Positions 18,994 to 29,400 of a stretch of 64,000 nt of DNA are shown here, one piece after another (position 1 is the first letter of the stretch; the number at the start of each line of letters is the position of its first letter). Below the pieces are notes generated by a model. It did not search any database. It was given only the letters and a program-made list of their open reading frames with translations, and was not told where the DNA came from. Location of the stretch: NCBI GenBank assembly GCA_003327435.1, contig QOQV01000002.1, positions 186,001 through 250,000 of the forward strand. The letters run 5' to 3'. The stretch comes from Ignavibacteriota bacterium (GTDB lineage: Bacteria > Bacteroidota > Ignavibacteria > UBA10030 > BY39). Position numbers and translations under genes: made by a program.

Positions 18994-21720
18994 TTAAGAA
19001 CAACCAGAAGTTGCACCACAATTTGTGCATTTGTAACAACTTCCACTTCTTATCATAATACTGCCACATTCATGGCATGGTGGTGAATCTGATTGTGTAT
19101 TATAAACTGCTTTTTCAATTGCCGATTGAGATTCAACTTTTTTTACTTCCTCGACCTCTTTATTTTCCATTGCAATAGAAATTGCAATTTCATTGTTAGG
19201 TAAGAATTTTTTTCCTAACCACCTGAAGATATAATCGCAAATGGACTTTGCAATAGGAATGTCCTTATTATTTGTAAAACCACTCGGTTCAAATCTCATA
19301 TGGCTAAATTTATCAACTAACACTCTGAGTGGTACTCCATATTGTAGAGCAAGCGATATTGATGTGGCAAATGCGTCCATTAAGCCCGATATAGTTGATC
19401 CTTCCTTCGACATTGTTATGAATATTTCACCCGGTGTACCGTCTTCATATAAACCGACAGTTAAATACCCCTCATGGCCTGCGACTGAAAATTTATGTGT
19501 TATTGCCTTGCGCTCATCTGGAAGTCTTCTTCTTAATGTCTTTTGTGTTTTTGATTTATCTGAGTCTTTACTTGTACTGAGTGGTTGGGTTCGCTTGCAA
19601 CCGTCTCTATAGATTGCAATTGCTTTAAGTCCTAAGCGCCATGCTTCGATATATGCTGTTTTAATATCTTCAACTGAGACATCATTTGGCATATTCACAG
19701 TTTTTGAAATAGCACCCGATAAAAATGGTTGCACAGCAGCCATCATCAGAATATGACCCATATAATGAATTGAACGATTACCTTTAGCCGGTTTAAAAGC
19801 ACAATCAAAAATTGGTAAGTGCTCTTCTTTTAAATGAGGTGCACCTTCGATTGTGTCTGTTTTCTCTATGTAAGCCAATATATGTTCGATTTGTTCTGGA
19901 TCGTATCCAAGCCTTTTTAAAGCCTCGGGGATTGTGTTGTTAACAATTTTTATAAAACCACCACCAACTAATTTTTTGTACTTTACAAGTGCAATATCCG
20001 GTTCTATGCCTGTCGTATCACAATCCATCATGAAACCAATTGTTCCTGTTGGGGCTAAAACAGTTACCTGGGCATTTCTGAAGCCATATTCCTTTCCGAT
20101 TGTATAAGCATCGTCCCAGACTTTTCGTGCAGCTGTAAGTAAATCACTTGGGACGTATCGATCTGAAATATTATCAGCATGCATTCCATGCATCCTGATC
20201 ACTCTTAACATAGGTTCCCGGTTATCTTTATAGCCCTCAAATGGTCCTTTTATCTTTGCAATCAAAGCTGATTGTTTGTATGCTTGCCCTGTCATTAGTG
20301 CTGTTATAGCTGCTGCATAATTTCTACCGGCTTCACTATCATAAGGGATGCCTCTTGCCATTAATAGTGCGCCTAAATTCGCATAACCGAGTCCTAATGG
20401 TCTGAACTCTCTGGAATTTTTTTCAATTGCCTTGGTGGGGTAGCTTGCATTGTCGACAATAATCTCCTGTGCAATGATTGAGATGTTTACGGTTTGACAG
20501 AATTTTGTAACATCAAATTCTCCATCCTCGCTTTTGAATTTCATCAGGTTAATGGACGCTAAATTACATGCAGAATCATCAAGAAACATATATTCACTGC
20601 ATGGATTAGATGCATTTATTGGTGCAGTATTTGGGCAGGTATGCCATTTGTTAATTGTGGTGTGGAATTGCAATCCAGGATCCCCACATATCCAGGCTGC
20701 CTCTGCAATTTGATCCATGATATATCTTGCATCGTATGTGTCAGCCGGTTTTTTATCCAGTACTGTTTTCGTTGTCCATTTGCCATTATTAACAACTGCC
20801 TGCATAAAATCATCGGTTACTCTTACTGAATGATTTGCATTTTGATATGCAATTGAATCATATGCACCACCTGGAACATTAAATCCGCCATCGTATCCAG
20901 CTTCAATTAGTGCCCAGGCTTTTTTCTCTTCCTCTGCTTTACATCTAATGAAGTCTATAATATCGGGATGGTCTACATTTAGAATAACCATCTTTGCAGC
21001 CCTGCGTGTTTTTCCGCCAGATTTTATCACCCCGGCAAAAGCATCATATCCTTTCATAAAAGATACTGGACCTGATGCAGTACCTCCACCCGATAAACTT
21101 TCCTTGGAGGATCTAAGAACTGATAAGTTTGTTCCTGTTCCAGAACCCCATTTGAATAACATCCCTTCTGTCTTTGCAAGCTCCAAAATTGATTCCATCG
21201 TGTCTTTAACTGAGTTGATAAAGCAAGCAGAGCATTGCGGGCGTTCCTCGATTCCACAATTAAACCAGACTGGACTATTAAATGATAGATATTGATTAAC
21301 CAGCAAATAAACAAGCTCTGAATAAAATATATCAGCATCTTCTTCAGTATCAAAATAATTATCTTTTAATCCCCACTTTGTAATTGTGCGTGCGACTCTC
21401 TCAACGAGCTGTTTCACGCTTTTTTCTCTTTCAGGCGTTCCCAATTTCCCTGAGAAATATTTAGATGCTACAACATTTGTTGCAGTCATCGACCAGAATT
21501 TTGGAACCTCTACCTCCTGTTGCTCAAAAATAATTTCGCCTTTTTCATTCGAAATTGTGGCTGTTCTATATTCCCATTCAATTTCATCGAATGGGTGTTT
21601 ACCCTTCTGGGTAAAATACCGATGTAACTTTAAACCTTGTTTCTCTTCCTTTTTTGTATAATTTTGGAAAAGAGAAAAATCTATATTTTTAGAACCAGTA
21701 TTTATATCCTTTTTAGGCAT
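18994..21720 (-). CDS. nrdJ: Vitamin B12-dependent (class II) ribonucleotide reductase
   Basis: FNSPVWFNCG, NPCSEYMFLDDSACNLASINL, C-terminal zinc-ribbon CHECGS...CYKCTNCGATSGCS. Confidence 0.95.
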   Translation of the reverse strand: MPKKDINTGSKNIDFSLFQNYTKKEEKQGLKLHRYFTQKGKHPFDEIEWEYRTATISNEKGEIIFEQQEVEVPKFWSMTATNVVASKYFSGKLGTPEREKSVKQLVERVARTITKWGLKDNYFDTEEDADIFYSELVYLLVNQYLSFNSPVWFNCGIEERPQCSACFINSVKDTMESILELAKTEGMLFKWGSGTGTNLSVLRSSKESLSGGGTASGPVSFMKGYDAFAGVIKSGGKTRRAAKMVILNVDHPDIIDFIRCKAEEEKKAWALIEAGYDGGFNVPGGAYDSIAYQNANHSVRVTDDFMQAVVNNGKWTTKTVLDKKPADTYDARYIMDQIAEAAWICGDPGLQFHTTINKWHTCPNTAPINASNPCSEYMFLDDSACNLASINLMKFKSEDGEFDVTKFCQTVNISIIAQEIIVDNASYPTKAIEKNSREFRPLGLGYANLGALLMARGIPYDSEAGRNYAAAITALMTGQAYKQSALIAKIKGPFEGYKDNREPMLRVIRMHGMHADNISDRYVPSDLLTAARKVWDDAYTIGKEYGFRNAQVTVLAPTGTIGFMMDCDTTGIEPDIALVKYKKLVGGGFIKIVNNTIPEALKRLGYDPEQIEHILAYIEKTDTIEGAPHLKEEHLPIFDCAFKPAKGNRSIHYMGHILMMAAVQPFLSGAISKTVNMPNDVSVEDIKTAYIEAWRLGLKAIAIYRDGCKRTQPLSTSKDSDKSKTQKTLRRRLPDERKAITHKFSVAGHEGYLTVGLYEDGTPGEIFITMSKEGSTISGLMDAFATSISLALQYGVPLRVLVDKFSHMRFEPSGFTNNKDIPIAKSICDYIFRWLGKKFLPNNEIAISIAMENKEVEEVKKVESQSAIEKAVYNTQSDSPPCHECGSIMIRSGSCYKCTNCGATSGCS

Positions 21721-21856
21721 CAGTTTTACCCCTTTCGCTTTCTAAAATTTATAAAAATTCAAAGTCTTGTACATTGTTGATTGAGTTTTATTGAGAATCA
21801 AGAATTCGCTTATGAATATATAATTTAATCTTCAATAAATCAAGATTTTTTGAAAA

Positions 21857-21903
21857 AAAAATTCAAAATTTGTTTTTAACTGGTATGGAAATTTTGAATT
21901 TTT
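21857..21903. repeat. Perfect 15-bp inverted repeat, 17-nt spacer, between nrdJ and fadD
   Basis: AAAAATTCAAAATTT (21857-21871) and AAATTTTGAATTTTT (21889-21903) are exact reverse complements. Confidence 0.85.
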
Positions 21904-21910
21904 GCTTTGG

Positions 21911-21942
21911 TTTGATTTTTTCTGTAAGTTGGATTATCTTAA
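21911..21942 (+). promoter_or_regulatory. Candidate promoter TTTG-N20-TATCTTAA
   Basis: TTTG 21911-21914, TATCTTAA from 21935, upstream of ATG 21966. Confidence 0.45.
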
Positions 21943-21965
21943 GATGTTAATTATTAAATTAATCA

Positions 21966-23801
21966 ATGAATAATAGGTGTTCTATGGGACTTGCAGTCCA
22001 ATTTGAAACTATAACAGAGATGTTCGAAAAAATATTCGAAAAGTATTCATCATCCTCGAAACCTGTTCTAATGCACAAGCTCGAGGGTAAATATGTTGAT
22101 ATCAAATATAAAGAACTTGAAAATGCAAGTAAAGACCTTGCTCTTGGACTTCGAAAATTAGGAGTTAATAAAGATGATCATATCGCCATAATATCAGAAA
22201 ATAGACCCGAATGGGTAATGTCTGATATAGCTATCCATTTATTGGGCGCAGTTGATATTCCAATCTATCCTACATTAACCGCCAAGCAGATAGAATTTAT
22301 CTTCAATGATTCTGGCGTAAAAATAGCTATCGTATCAAATCAGTTTCAATTTAATAAAGTTAAAAAAATAATTGATGAAGTTAAGTCCTTAAAATATGTA
22401 ATTGTAATTAATGAAAAAGGAGTTGATTTAGATGATCAAATCCTCTCTTTTGAAAAAGTAAAAATGTTAGGTAGAGAATATGGTATAAGTAGCATTGAAT
22501 TTTTTAAGAAGAACAAAACACAAATTAAACCATCGGATTTATTAACGATAATATATACCTCTGGTACAACGGGAAATCCTAAAGGTGTAATGTTAACTCA
22601 TTCTAATCTTGTAAGTAATATCAAATCTTCCGCATCGGTGATACCAATTTCTGATGAAGATGTGTTATTATCCTTTTTGCCACTCTGTCATTCATTCGAA
22701 AGAATGGCAGGTTATTATACTGCTATGTCGTGTGGGGCAACAATCGCATATGCTGAAAGTGTTGAGACGGTAAGAGACAATTTGGTTGAAGTACGTCCAA
22801 CAGTGATGACTTCTGTACCAAGACTTTTTGAAAGAATATACAATCGTATTTTGAAACAAATGGAATCTGCACCAGCAGCAAGAAGAAAAATATTCCAATG
22901 GGCGGTTAAAACTGGAAGAAAATATGCTCTTGCAAAAAAGCATCACACAATTCCTGCTACTTTAGCCCTCCAGCATAAAATTGCAGATAAACTTGTATAT
23001 AGCAAATTGAGAGCAGCAACCGGTGGAAGGATAAGGTTTTTTGTTTCTGGTGGTGCAGCTTTGGGGCGTGAATACGGTGAGTTCTTCGAAGCTGTAGGAC
23101 TTCAAATTATAGAAGGTTATGGATTGACTGAATCTTCACCAGTAATATCTACAAACAGGTTGGATGATTATAAATTCGGTACGGTTGGTAAACCAATTCC
23201 AGGGGTTGAAGTCAAAATTGCCGAGGATGGTGAAATACTTGCTCGTGGACCTAACATAATGAAAGGTTACTGGAATAATCGCAAAGCTACAGAAGAAGCC
23301 ATTGATAAAGATGGCTGGTTGCATACAGGCGATATCGGAGTTTTTGACTCCGAGGGTTTTCTGATTATTACTGATCGAAAAAAACATATGTTCGTGAGTT
23401 CTGGAGGAAAAAATATTTATCCTCAACCGATCGAAGGTATGTTCCTGCAGAGCAAATATATTGATCAGTTTGTTTTAATTGGTGATAGAAGAATGTTCCT
23501 ATCAGCATTGATTGTTCCGGATTTTGATGCAATAAAAGAATATGCCGACAGAAATAAAATACCATACAAAGACGAGGATGATCTGGTCTCCAAGCAAGAA
23601 ATTTATGACATTATTGATAAGGAGGTTGCCACAATTCAAAAAGATTTAGCAAATTATGAGAGAGTCAGAAAGTTTGTTCTGTTGAGTAGACCATTATCTA
23701 TCGAATCCGGTGAAATAACTCCAACATTAAAAGTTAGAAGAAAAGTTATAGAAGAAAAATACAAAAATTTAATTGAAGAAATGTATAAAATTGATAAATG
23801 A
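21966..23801 (+). CDS. Long-chain acyl-CoA synthetase (AMP-forming)
   Basis: IIYTSGTTGNPKGVMLTHSNL, EGYGLTESSPV, GWLHTGDIG. Start may be 21984 (MGLAVQ). Confidence 0.92.
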   Translation: MNNRCSMGLAVQFETITEMFEKIFEKYSSSSKPVLMHKLEGKYVDIKYKELENASKDLALGLRKLGVNKDDHIAIISENRPEWVMSDIAIHLLGAVDIPIYPTLTAKQIEFIFNDSGVKIAIVSNQFQFNKVKKIIDEVKSLKYVIVINEKGVDLDDQILSFEKVKMLGREYGISSIEFFKKNKTQIKPSDLLTIIYTSGTTGNPKGVMLTHSNLVSNIKSSASVIPISDEDVLLSFLPLCHSFERMAGYYTAMSCGATIAYAESVETVRDNLVEVRPTVMTSVPRLFERIYNRILKQMESAPAARRKIFQWAVKTGRKYALAKKHHTIPATLALQHKIADKLVYSKLRAATGGRIRFFVSGGAALGREYGEFFEAVGLQIIEGYGLTESSPVISTNRLDDYKFGTVGKPIPGVEVKIAEDGEILARGPNIMKGYWNNRKATEEAIDKDGWLHTGDIGVFDSEGFLIITDRKKHMFVSSGGKNIYPQPIEGMFLQSKYIDQFVLIGDRRMFLSALIVPDFDAIKEYADRNKIPYKDEDDLVSKQEIYDIIDKEVATIQKDLANYERVRKFVLLSRPLSIESGEITPTLKVRRKVIEEKYKNLIEEMYKIDK

Positions 23802-24571
23802 AAGGGAAAAATAATAATATGAAAATCAGATTAATTTTAATCGCCTTAATTTTCTTTACGAATTTTACATTAAGCCAGGATGAAGATTTTGGTAACTCCG
23901 GTCAGAAAATTTTAAGAATGGGTGGCGCTGGAGGATTTACTCCATATGTTTTGTTTTGGAATGTTAAAGAAATCAATAATGCATTACAAACCCAGGCTGG
24001 TCCCACTTTGAAGAATCAGCCGATCTTTCTGTATGGTGGAGAAGGTTACGGCTATATTATGGTGATCGAAAATTTACGCATTGGTGGATTAGGTGTAGGA
24101 GGCAGAACAAAAAGTTCCAGTATTTTAGGAAGTACAAGAATGGATCTTGAAGCAAATGTTGCTTTTGGTGGGTTAACCATTAATTATGCAATTCCATTAA
24201 GTCAGAGAATAGATTTTACTGTTGGCAGTATGGTGGGTTGGGGAGGGATAGATTTAAAGTTAAGACGAGATAATTGGGGAGTTAAAAACTGGGACGTGCT
24301 CTTAAATCAATGGGGAAGTAGTGGATTAGTCCAGGTCAATAATTTTTCTTATTCTGTAAATAGCACTTTTTTTGTCTTTCAACCGAATGTTAAAATTGAA
24401 TATGCAATTTTAAGATGGTTGAGTTTGAGAATTGGTGTTGGCTATCTGGGTATGGTTGGTGGTGATTGGAAACTTGATGATCAGTTTGAGTTAATTGGTG
24501 TATCGAAAAAACTTAACGCGAGTGGAATTACAATTGATAGTGGTATTTTTATTGGTACTTTCATGTTTTAA
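23798..24571 (+). CDS. Exported protein of unknown function, probable outer-membrane/periplasmic
   Basis: Signal peptide, glycine-rich beta-strand-like sequence. Confidence 0.6.
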   Translation: MKGKNNNMKIRLILIALIFFTNFTLSQDEDFGNSGQKILRMGGAGGFTPYVLFWNVKEINNALQTQAGPTLKNQPIFLYGGEGYGYIMVIENLRIGGLGVGGRTKSSSILGSTRMDLEANVAFGGLTINYAIPLSQRIDFTVGSMVGWGGIDLKLRRDNWGVKNWDVLLNQWGSSGLVQVNNFSYSVNSTFFVFQPNVKIEYAILRWLSLRIGVGYLGMVGGDWKLDDQFELIGVSKKLNASGITIDSGIFIGTFMF

Positions 24572-24586
24572 ATCCTATATTTGTTA

Positions 24587-25720
24587 ATGAAACGAATTAT
24601 TGGTAACATCTGGATTTCTTTCTTATTACTTAAAAATTTTTTGCAACACAAAAAGGAACTCATTCCAGAAAATTTAAAAAGCATATTAATTATTGAACTA
24701 TCCCGTATGGGTGATGTCGTTTCTATGATTTATGCAGTTCTCTGTCTGATGAAAAATTTTCCAACATCAACTTTTAGCTTTGTCGTTGATGAAAGATATC
24801 AAAACTTATTAGAGAAATTATTGTTTTACAATAGTGTGGATTTATCTCGAGTAAAGATATATGGTTTCAGCTCTACCGACACTTTAAAAGGATTGAGGTT
24901 AACTAAAAAAAAGTTGGATAAAGTTCACTACGACCTGATTTGTTCTATGAGCCCATCTTTTAGAAATGGATTTTTAGCACTATCGCTAAATTCTACATTT
25001 AAAATCGGTTTTTTTCGCTCAAATTCAATTTATACACCATTTTTAGAAAAAAATAGGGTAGAAGCCGTTGGAATCAGGAATTTTGCTTCTAAAAGCTTTT
25101 TAAGTGAAAATATCGAAGAAAGAGGACTTAAAATTTGCAGTTCGTTAGGGTTAAATTCTGCTAACTCGCAGAAAAAAGTTAATTTAACAAAAGTTAACCC
25201 ACCAGTTAATTTTAATGAACCTTATATTATAATACATCCTTTTGCTGGTTGGAAATATAGAAGCTGGAATTATTTAAATTACGCACAATTAATAAAGAAT
25301 ATACTTGCAAGAATTGATGTAAATATTTTTGTCATAGGTTCACTGGAAGAAAAATTGATTGGAGAAAAATTATGTAATTTGGTTGAAAGCCCAAATGTAT
25401 ATCCAATATTTGAAGAGAAATTGGATACTATTTTAAATTTAATACCACACGCTGAACTATTTATCGGCAACGACTCAGGGCCATTGCATCTCGCTTCAAT
25501 ATTTGATGTACCTGTGATTGGTATCTATGGTCCTGCGCCACCAGATTTGACAGCTCCAAGAAAGAAAGGTAACTATTATTTTTATAAAAAACTTGAATGT
25601 AGCCCCTGTAAACAAATTAGGTGTATAAGACCTGAAGACACCTGCACCGAGCAAGTTACAGTTGACGAAGTAACACAGAAGGTGTTTGAATATTTAAAAA
25701 ATTTGAAGATTAATGAATAA
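24587..25720 (+). CDS. Glycosyltransferase family 9 (heptosyltransferase-like)
   Basis: IELSRMGDVVSMIYAV, IIHPFAGWKYRSWN, FIGNDSGPLHLASIFDVPVIGIYGPAPP. Confidence 0.88.
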   Translation: MKRIIGNIWISFLLLKNFLQHKKELIPENLKSILIIELSRMGDVVSMIYAVLCLMKNFPTSTFSFVVDERYQNLLEKLLFYNSVDLSRVKIYGFSSTDTLKGLRLTKKKLDKVHYDLICSMSPSFRNGFLALSLNSTFKIGFFRSNSIYTPFLEKNRVEAVGIRNFASKSFLSENIEERGLKICSSLGLNSANSQKKVNLTKVNPPVNFNEPYIIIHPFAGWKYRSWNYLNYAQLIKNILARIDVNIFVIGSLEEKLIGEKLCNLVESPNVYPIFEEKLDTILNLIPHAELFIGNDSGPLHLASIFDVPVIGIYGPAPPDLTAPRKKGNYYFYKKLECSPCKQIRCIRPEDTCTEQVTVDEVTQKVFEYLKNLKINE

Positions 25721-26447
25721 ACAAATTTTCCTGGCTAATGTAAAAATAGACCTTCTAAATGATGGTGAAATAGAAGAAAAAATTTCCTACTGGATAAATT
25801 CCAATGCTAAAGTCTGTTTATCTTATGTAAATGCACATGCTGTGAATTTAGCTCAAAAATATAATTGGTTTAAAGATTACCTGAATAAATCAGAAATTTC
25901 TTATGCAGATGGTCAGGGAATACGATTTGCAGCATGGCTTTTGAGAAAACCAATTCCACCTCTGGTTAATCTTACGCGCTGGTCCTGGAATTTATTTAAA
26001 TTTTGTGAACGAAAAAAATTTTCGATTTATCTTCTTGGAGCAAAGCCAGATGTTATTCAGAAAGCCGTTGAAAATATTGTAATGCGATTCCCTAATCTCA
26101 AAATAGCAGGTTTTCACCATGGATATTTTGAGAAAACTAAAGCAGAATCAAAAAGGATTGCAGAATTAATCTCAAGTATAAAACCTAATATATTACTTGT
26201 AGGAATGGGAATGCCCCTGCAAGAAAAGTGGATAAAAGATAACCTGAACAATTTAAATGTAAATATAATTATGAATGCAGGTAGTTGCATAGATATAATT
26301 GCAGGTACAAAGAAAGTGTGTCCTCTATGGATGTCGAATATTGGACTGGAATGGGCATTCAGGCTATCGCAGGAACCCAAAAGATTATTTAAAAGATACA
26401 TTATTGGTAATCCAAAATTCGTTTATTATATTTTAACAAAAAAATGA
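25713..26447 (+). CDS. WecG/TagA/CpsF-family glycosyltransferase
   Basis: VNAHAVNLAQK, YADGQGIRFAAWLL, LLVGMGMPLQEKWI. Confidence 0.9.
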   Translation: MNKQIFLANVKIDLLNDGEIEEKISYWINSNAKVCLSYVNAHAVNLAQKYNWFKDYLNKSEISYADGQGIRFAAWLLRKPIPPLVNLTRWSWNLFKFCERKKFSIYLLGAKPDVIQKAVENIVMRFPNLKIAGFHHGYFEKTKAESKRIAELISSIKPNILLVGMGMPLQEKWIKDNLNNLNVNIIMNAGSCIDIIAGTKKVCPLWMSNIGLEWAFRLSQEPKRLFKRYIIGNPKFVYYILTKK

Positions 26448-29400
26448 ATACAATGAAATATTACCTAAAAATATTATTTTCATTAATATTGACAGTTCCA
26501 GCTCTGGCACAACAATCCTCATTTGAAATTCTCGAGCAAACTTCAACTGAACTGGTAATAAAATATATACCTCAGCAATATGATATGAAACCAGTTGAGG
26601 TAAATCAAATTATTTATAACATTCCAATAGGTAAAAATTCTGGTTTAACAAACGAAACCGGCAAACCTGCCTTACCTGTTGAAGCTACTTTGATTGCTGT
26701 TCCACCAGGCAAAAAAATAGTATATGAAATATTGGAATCAAAGTATATTACATTGGAAAATCAAAAGATTGCACCAGTCCCCGCAGAGTTTACTGATGAA
26801 GAAGGAGAAACAAAAATCATATATAATAAAGATGAAAATTTTTACAATACTTATACCGAATATTATCCAAAAGACATAATCAAAATCGAGCAATCTGTTC
26901 CTTTGAGATATAATATCGTTGCGAAACTGAATTTCTTCCCGATGAGTTATATACCAGCTACGAATACACTTCGCCAGTGTGTTCATTTTGTGTTTAGAAT
27001 AAGATTTTTAGATTACCAATCAAATAAAATATTTCAACTAATAGAAATTAACGACCATCAATACGAATCAATCTACAAGTCATTAATTCTAAATTATGAA
27101 CAATCTAAAAAATTTAGATACAAGGAAATATTATCTGAAAAAATTACAAACGATTCAACAAGGAACTGGTGGGAAACCGGGCGCTATTATTATAAAATTC
27201 CTGTTGTGAAGGATGGAATGTATCGTTTAACATATCAACAAATGTTGAATGCAGGAATCAATCTACAAACAATTCCCGTGTCGTCTATAGCAATTTATTA
27301 CAAAGGTAAAGCAATACCAATCTTAGTAAATACAAATAATCCAGATCCACAGAACTGGTACATCGATTTCTACGGAAATAGAAAATATGGTGATACAACA
27401 TATTTTGATATATATTCCGATACCAGCATTTACTGGTTTACCTGGAATGATTCAAATCCGAAAAGATATTTACAACAGACTGAAGTATTATCATCACCAA
27501 ATTATTTTGTAAAAAATCATTATCTAACAATGCATTTCGAAAAAGATTCCAATTATTATTATGGTTATAATGATAATGAAGTCAGGACAGTTGATGATGT
27601 AAAAGGTGAAGGTTGGTACTGGTTGGATTTTTATCCTAACAATGTTAAAACAATCCAATTTACAATAGATACTCTACCACCTGCAACTGGAGATACCTGT
27701 AGGTTTAGAATTCGCCTACACGGAACAACGGCTATTGATCCTCCTGATACTGCAGTATCGAGGCACTTAGCTCGCATAGCATTAAATAATAATTTAATCG
27801 ATTCTATATTTTGGATTCAAAATAATGAGGTAATTTATTCCAAAGTTATTAAAGATAGTTTGCTTAAACAGGGAACAAATACACTGGAAATAAGATCAGT
27901 AAATATTCCTACCAGAGTAAATAAATTTTACATGGATTGGTTTCAATTATCTTATAAATCTCCATTAAATGCAAAAAATAATTATTTAGATTTTACATCA
28001 CCTTCATTTCCCACTTCTGATCCAGTGGAGTTTGAAATATCGAATATCACACGTGATAGCATCGACATATTCGATCTTACGACAAATCGTTTAATTACAA
28101 ACATTTATAAAGTTGGGAATCTTTGGAAATTTAAAGATACCTGTCGAATTCAAAAAAGATATATTATAACAGGAAAAAATCAGAGAGAAATTCCTTCGGT
28201 TATTATCCCTCATTTATTTCAAGATATACGTTCGAATCCATCAGGTGCAGATTATATAATAGTTACACATCCATTATTCCAAACTGCTGCTAATACTCTG
28301 GCGAATGATCGTAGTTCACGCTATAATATCAGAGCCACTGTGATTAGTGTTTTAGATATTTATGATGAGTTTAATTTTGGACACATCAATCCTGTTTCGA
28401 TTAAGACATTTTTAGAATACACATATAAAAACTGGCAAATTCCTGCTCCTGCTTATGTAACATTTTTTGGAGATGCTAGTATTGATTTTAGAAATAAATT
28501 CGCGACCACCACCAAAAAGAATTATGTTCCTGGTTACGGTAATCCTATGAGTGATAATGTATTTGTTTGTTTTGATTCAATCTATAAGTTTATTCCTTAT
28601 ATGATAGTTGGTAGGTTGCCTGTTGAAAATCAAATTCAAGCTCAACAGGTAGTGAATAAAATTCTGAATTACGAAAATCCACCTAAGGATTATTGGAATA
28701 AAAGGATGATGTTTATAACAGGAGGAACTACTGCAAGCGAACGATGGCAATTTAATTCACTTTCGGATCTCTTAATTGACGAAAGTGTAACTTCGTTTCC
28801 ACTTGGTGGTGAAGTTTTCAAAGTATATAAAACATCATCTGCAATTATCGACGGCGATTATAAATACTATATGCAAGGTTTGGTAAATGAAGGTTTGTCG
28901 TTTATTAATTTTATTGGTCATTCGGGTGGAAGAATTTGGAATGTCGATATTGGTAATCCTAACGATTTGCAAAACACTAACGGCAAATTACCATTTATAA
29001 GCAGTGTAAGTTGTAACATAGGAGCGTTTTACTCATATTATGCAAATGTTCTATCAGAAGATTTTTTGTTCGCTGATAATAAGGGAGCTATTGGTTGCTG
29101 GGCAAGTTCTCATATTAGCTCTGCAAATACCGGCTACTGGTTAGCTAAAAAATTCCTCCTTGCCGCAACAAAAGAATCTGTTAAAGCATTTGGGGATTTA
29201 ACTCACATTTCAAAACTTTATTTCTGGATGATTAATGGTTATACAACTACCCCAACAATAATTTATACTTTTAATCTTTATCCACTAATCGGTGAACCAT
29301 TATCCAAGTTTGCAATTCCTGATAAACCAAATTTGGTTCTAAACTCAGATTTAATTTCTTACTCTCCGAATTTACCCGTTGCAGATAATCTTGTTTATTT

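Noticed and set aside
20616-21661. Plus- and minus-strand ORFs overlapping nrdJ in other frames
   Set aside because: nrdJ is long and motif-rich, and the alternative frames have no recognisable protein features.
21721-21965. Possible cobalamin riboswitch upstream of the B12-dependent RNR
   Set aside because: No B12-box-like conserved sequence or structured GC-rich leader on the minus strand. Only AT-rich DNA and the inverted repeat are visible.
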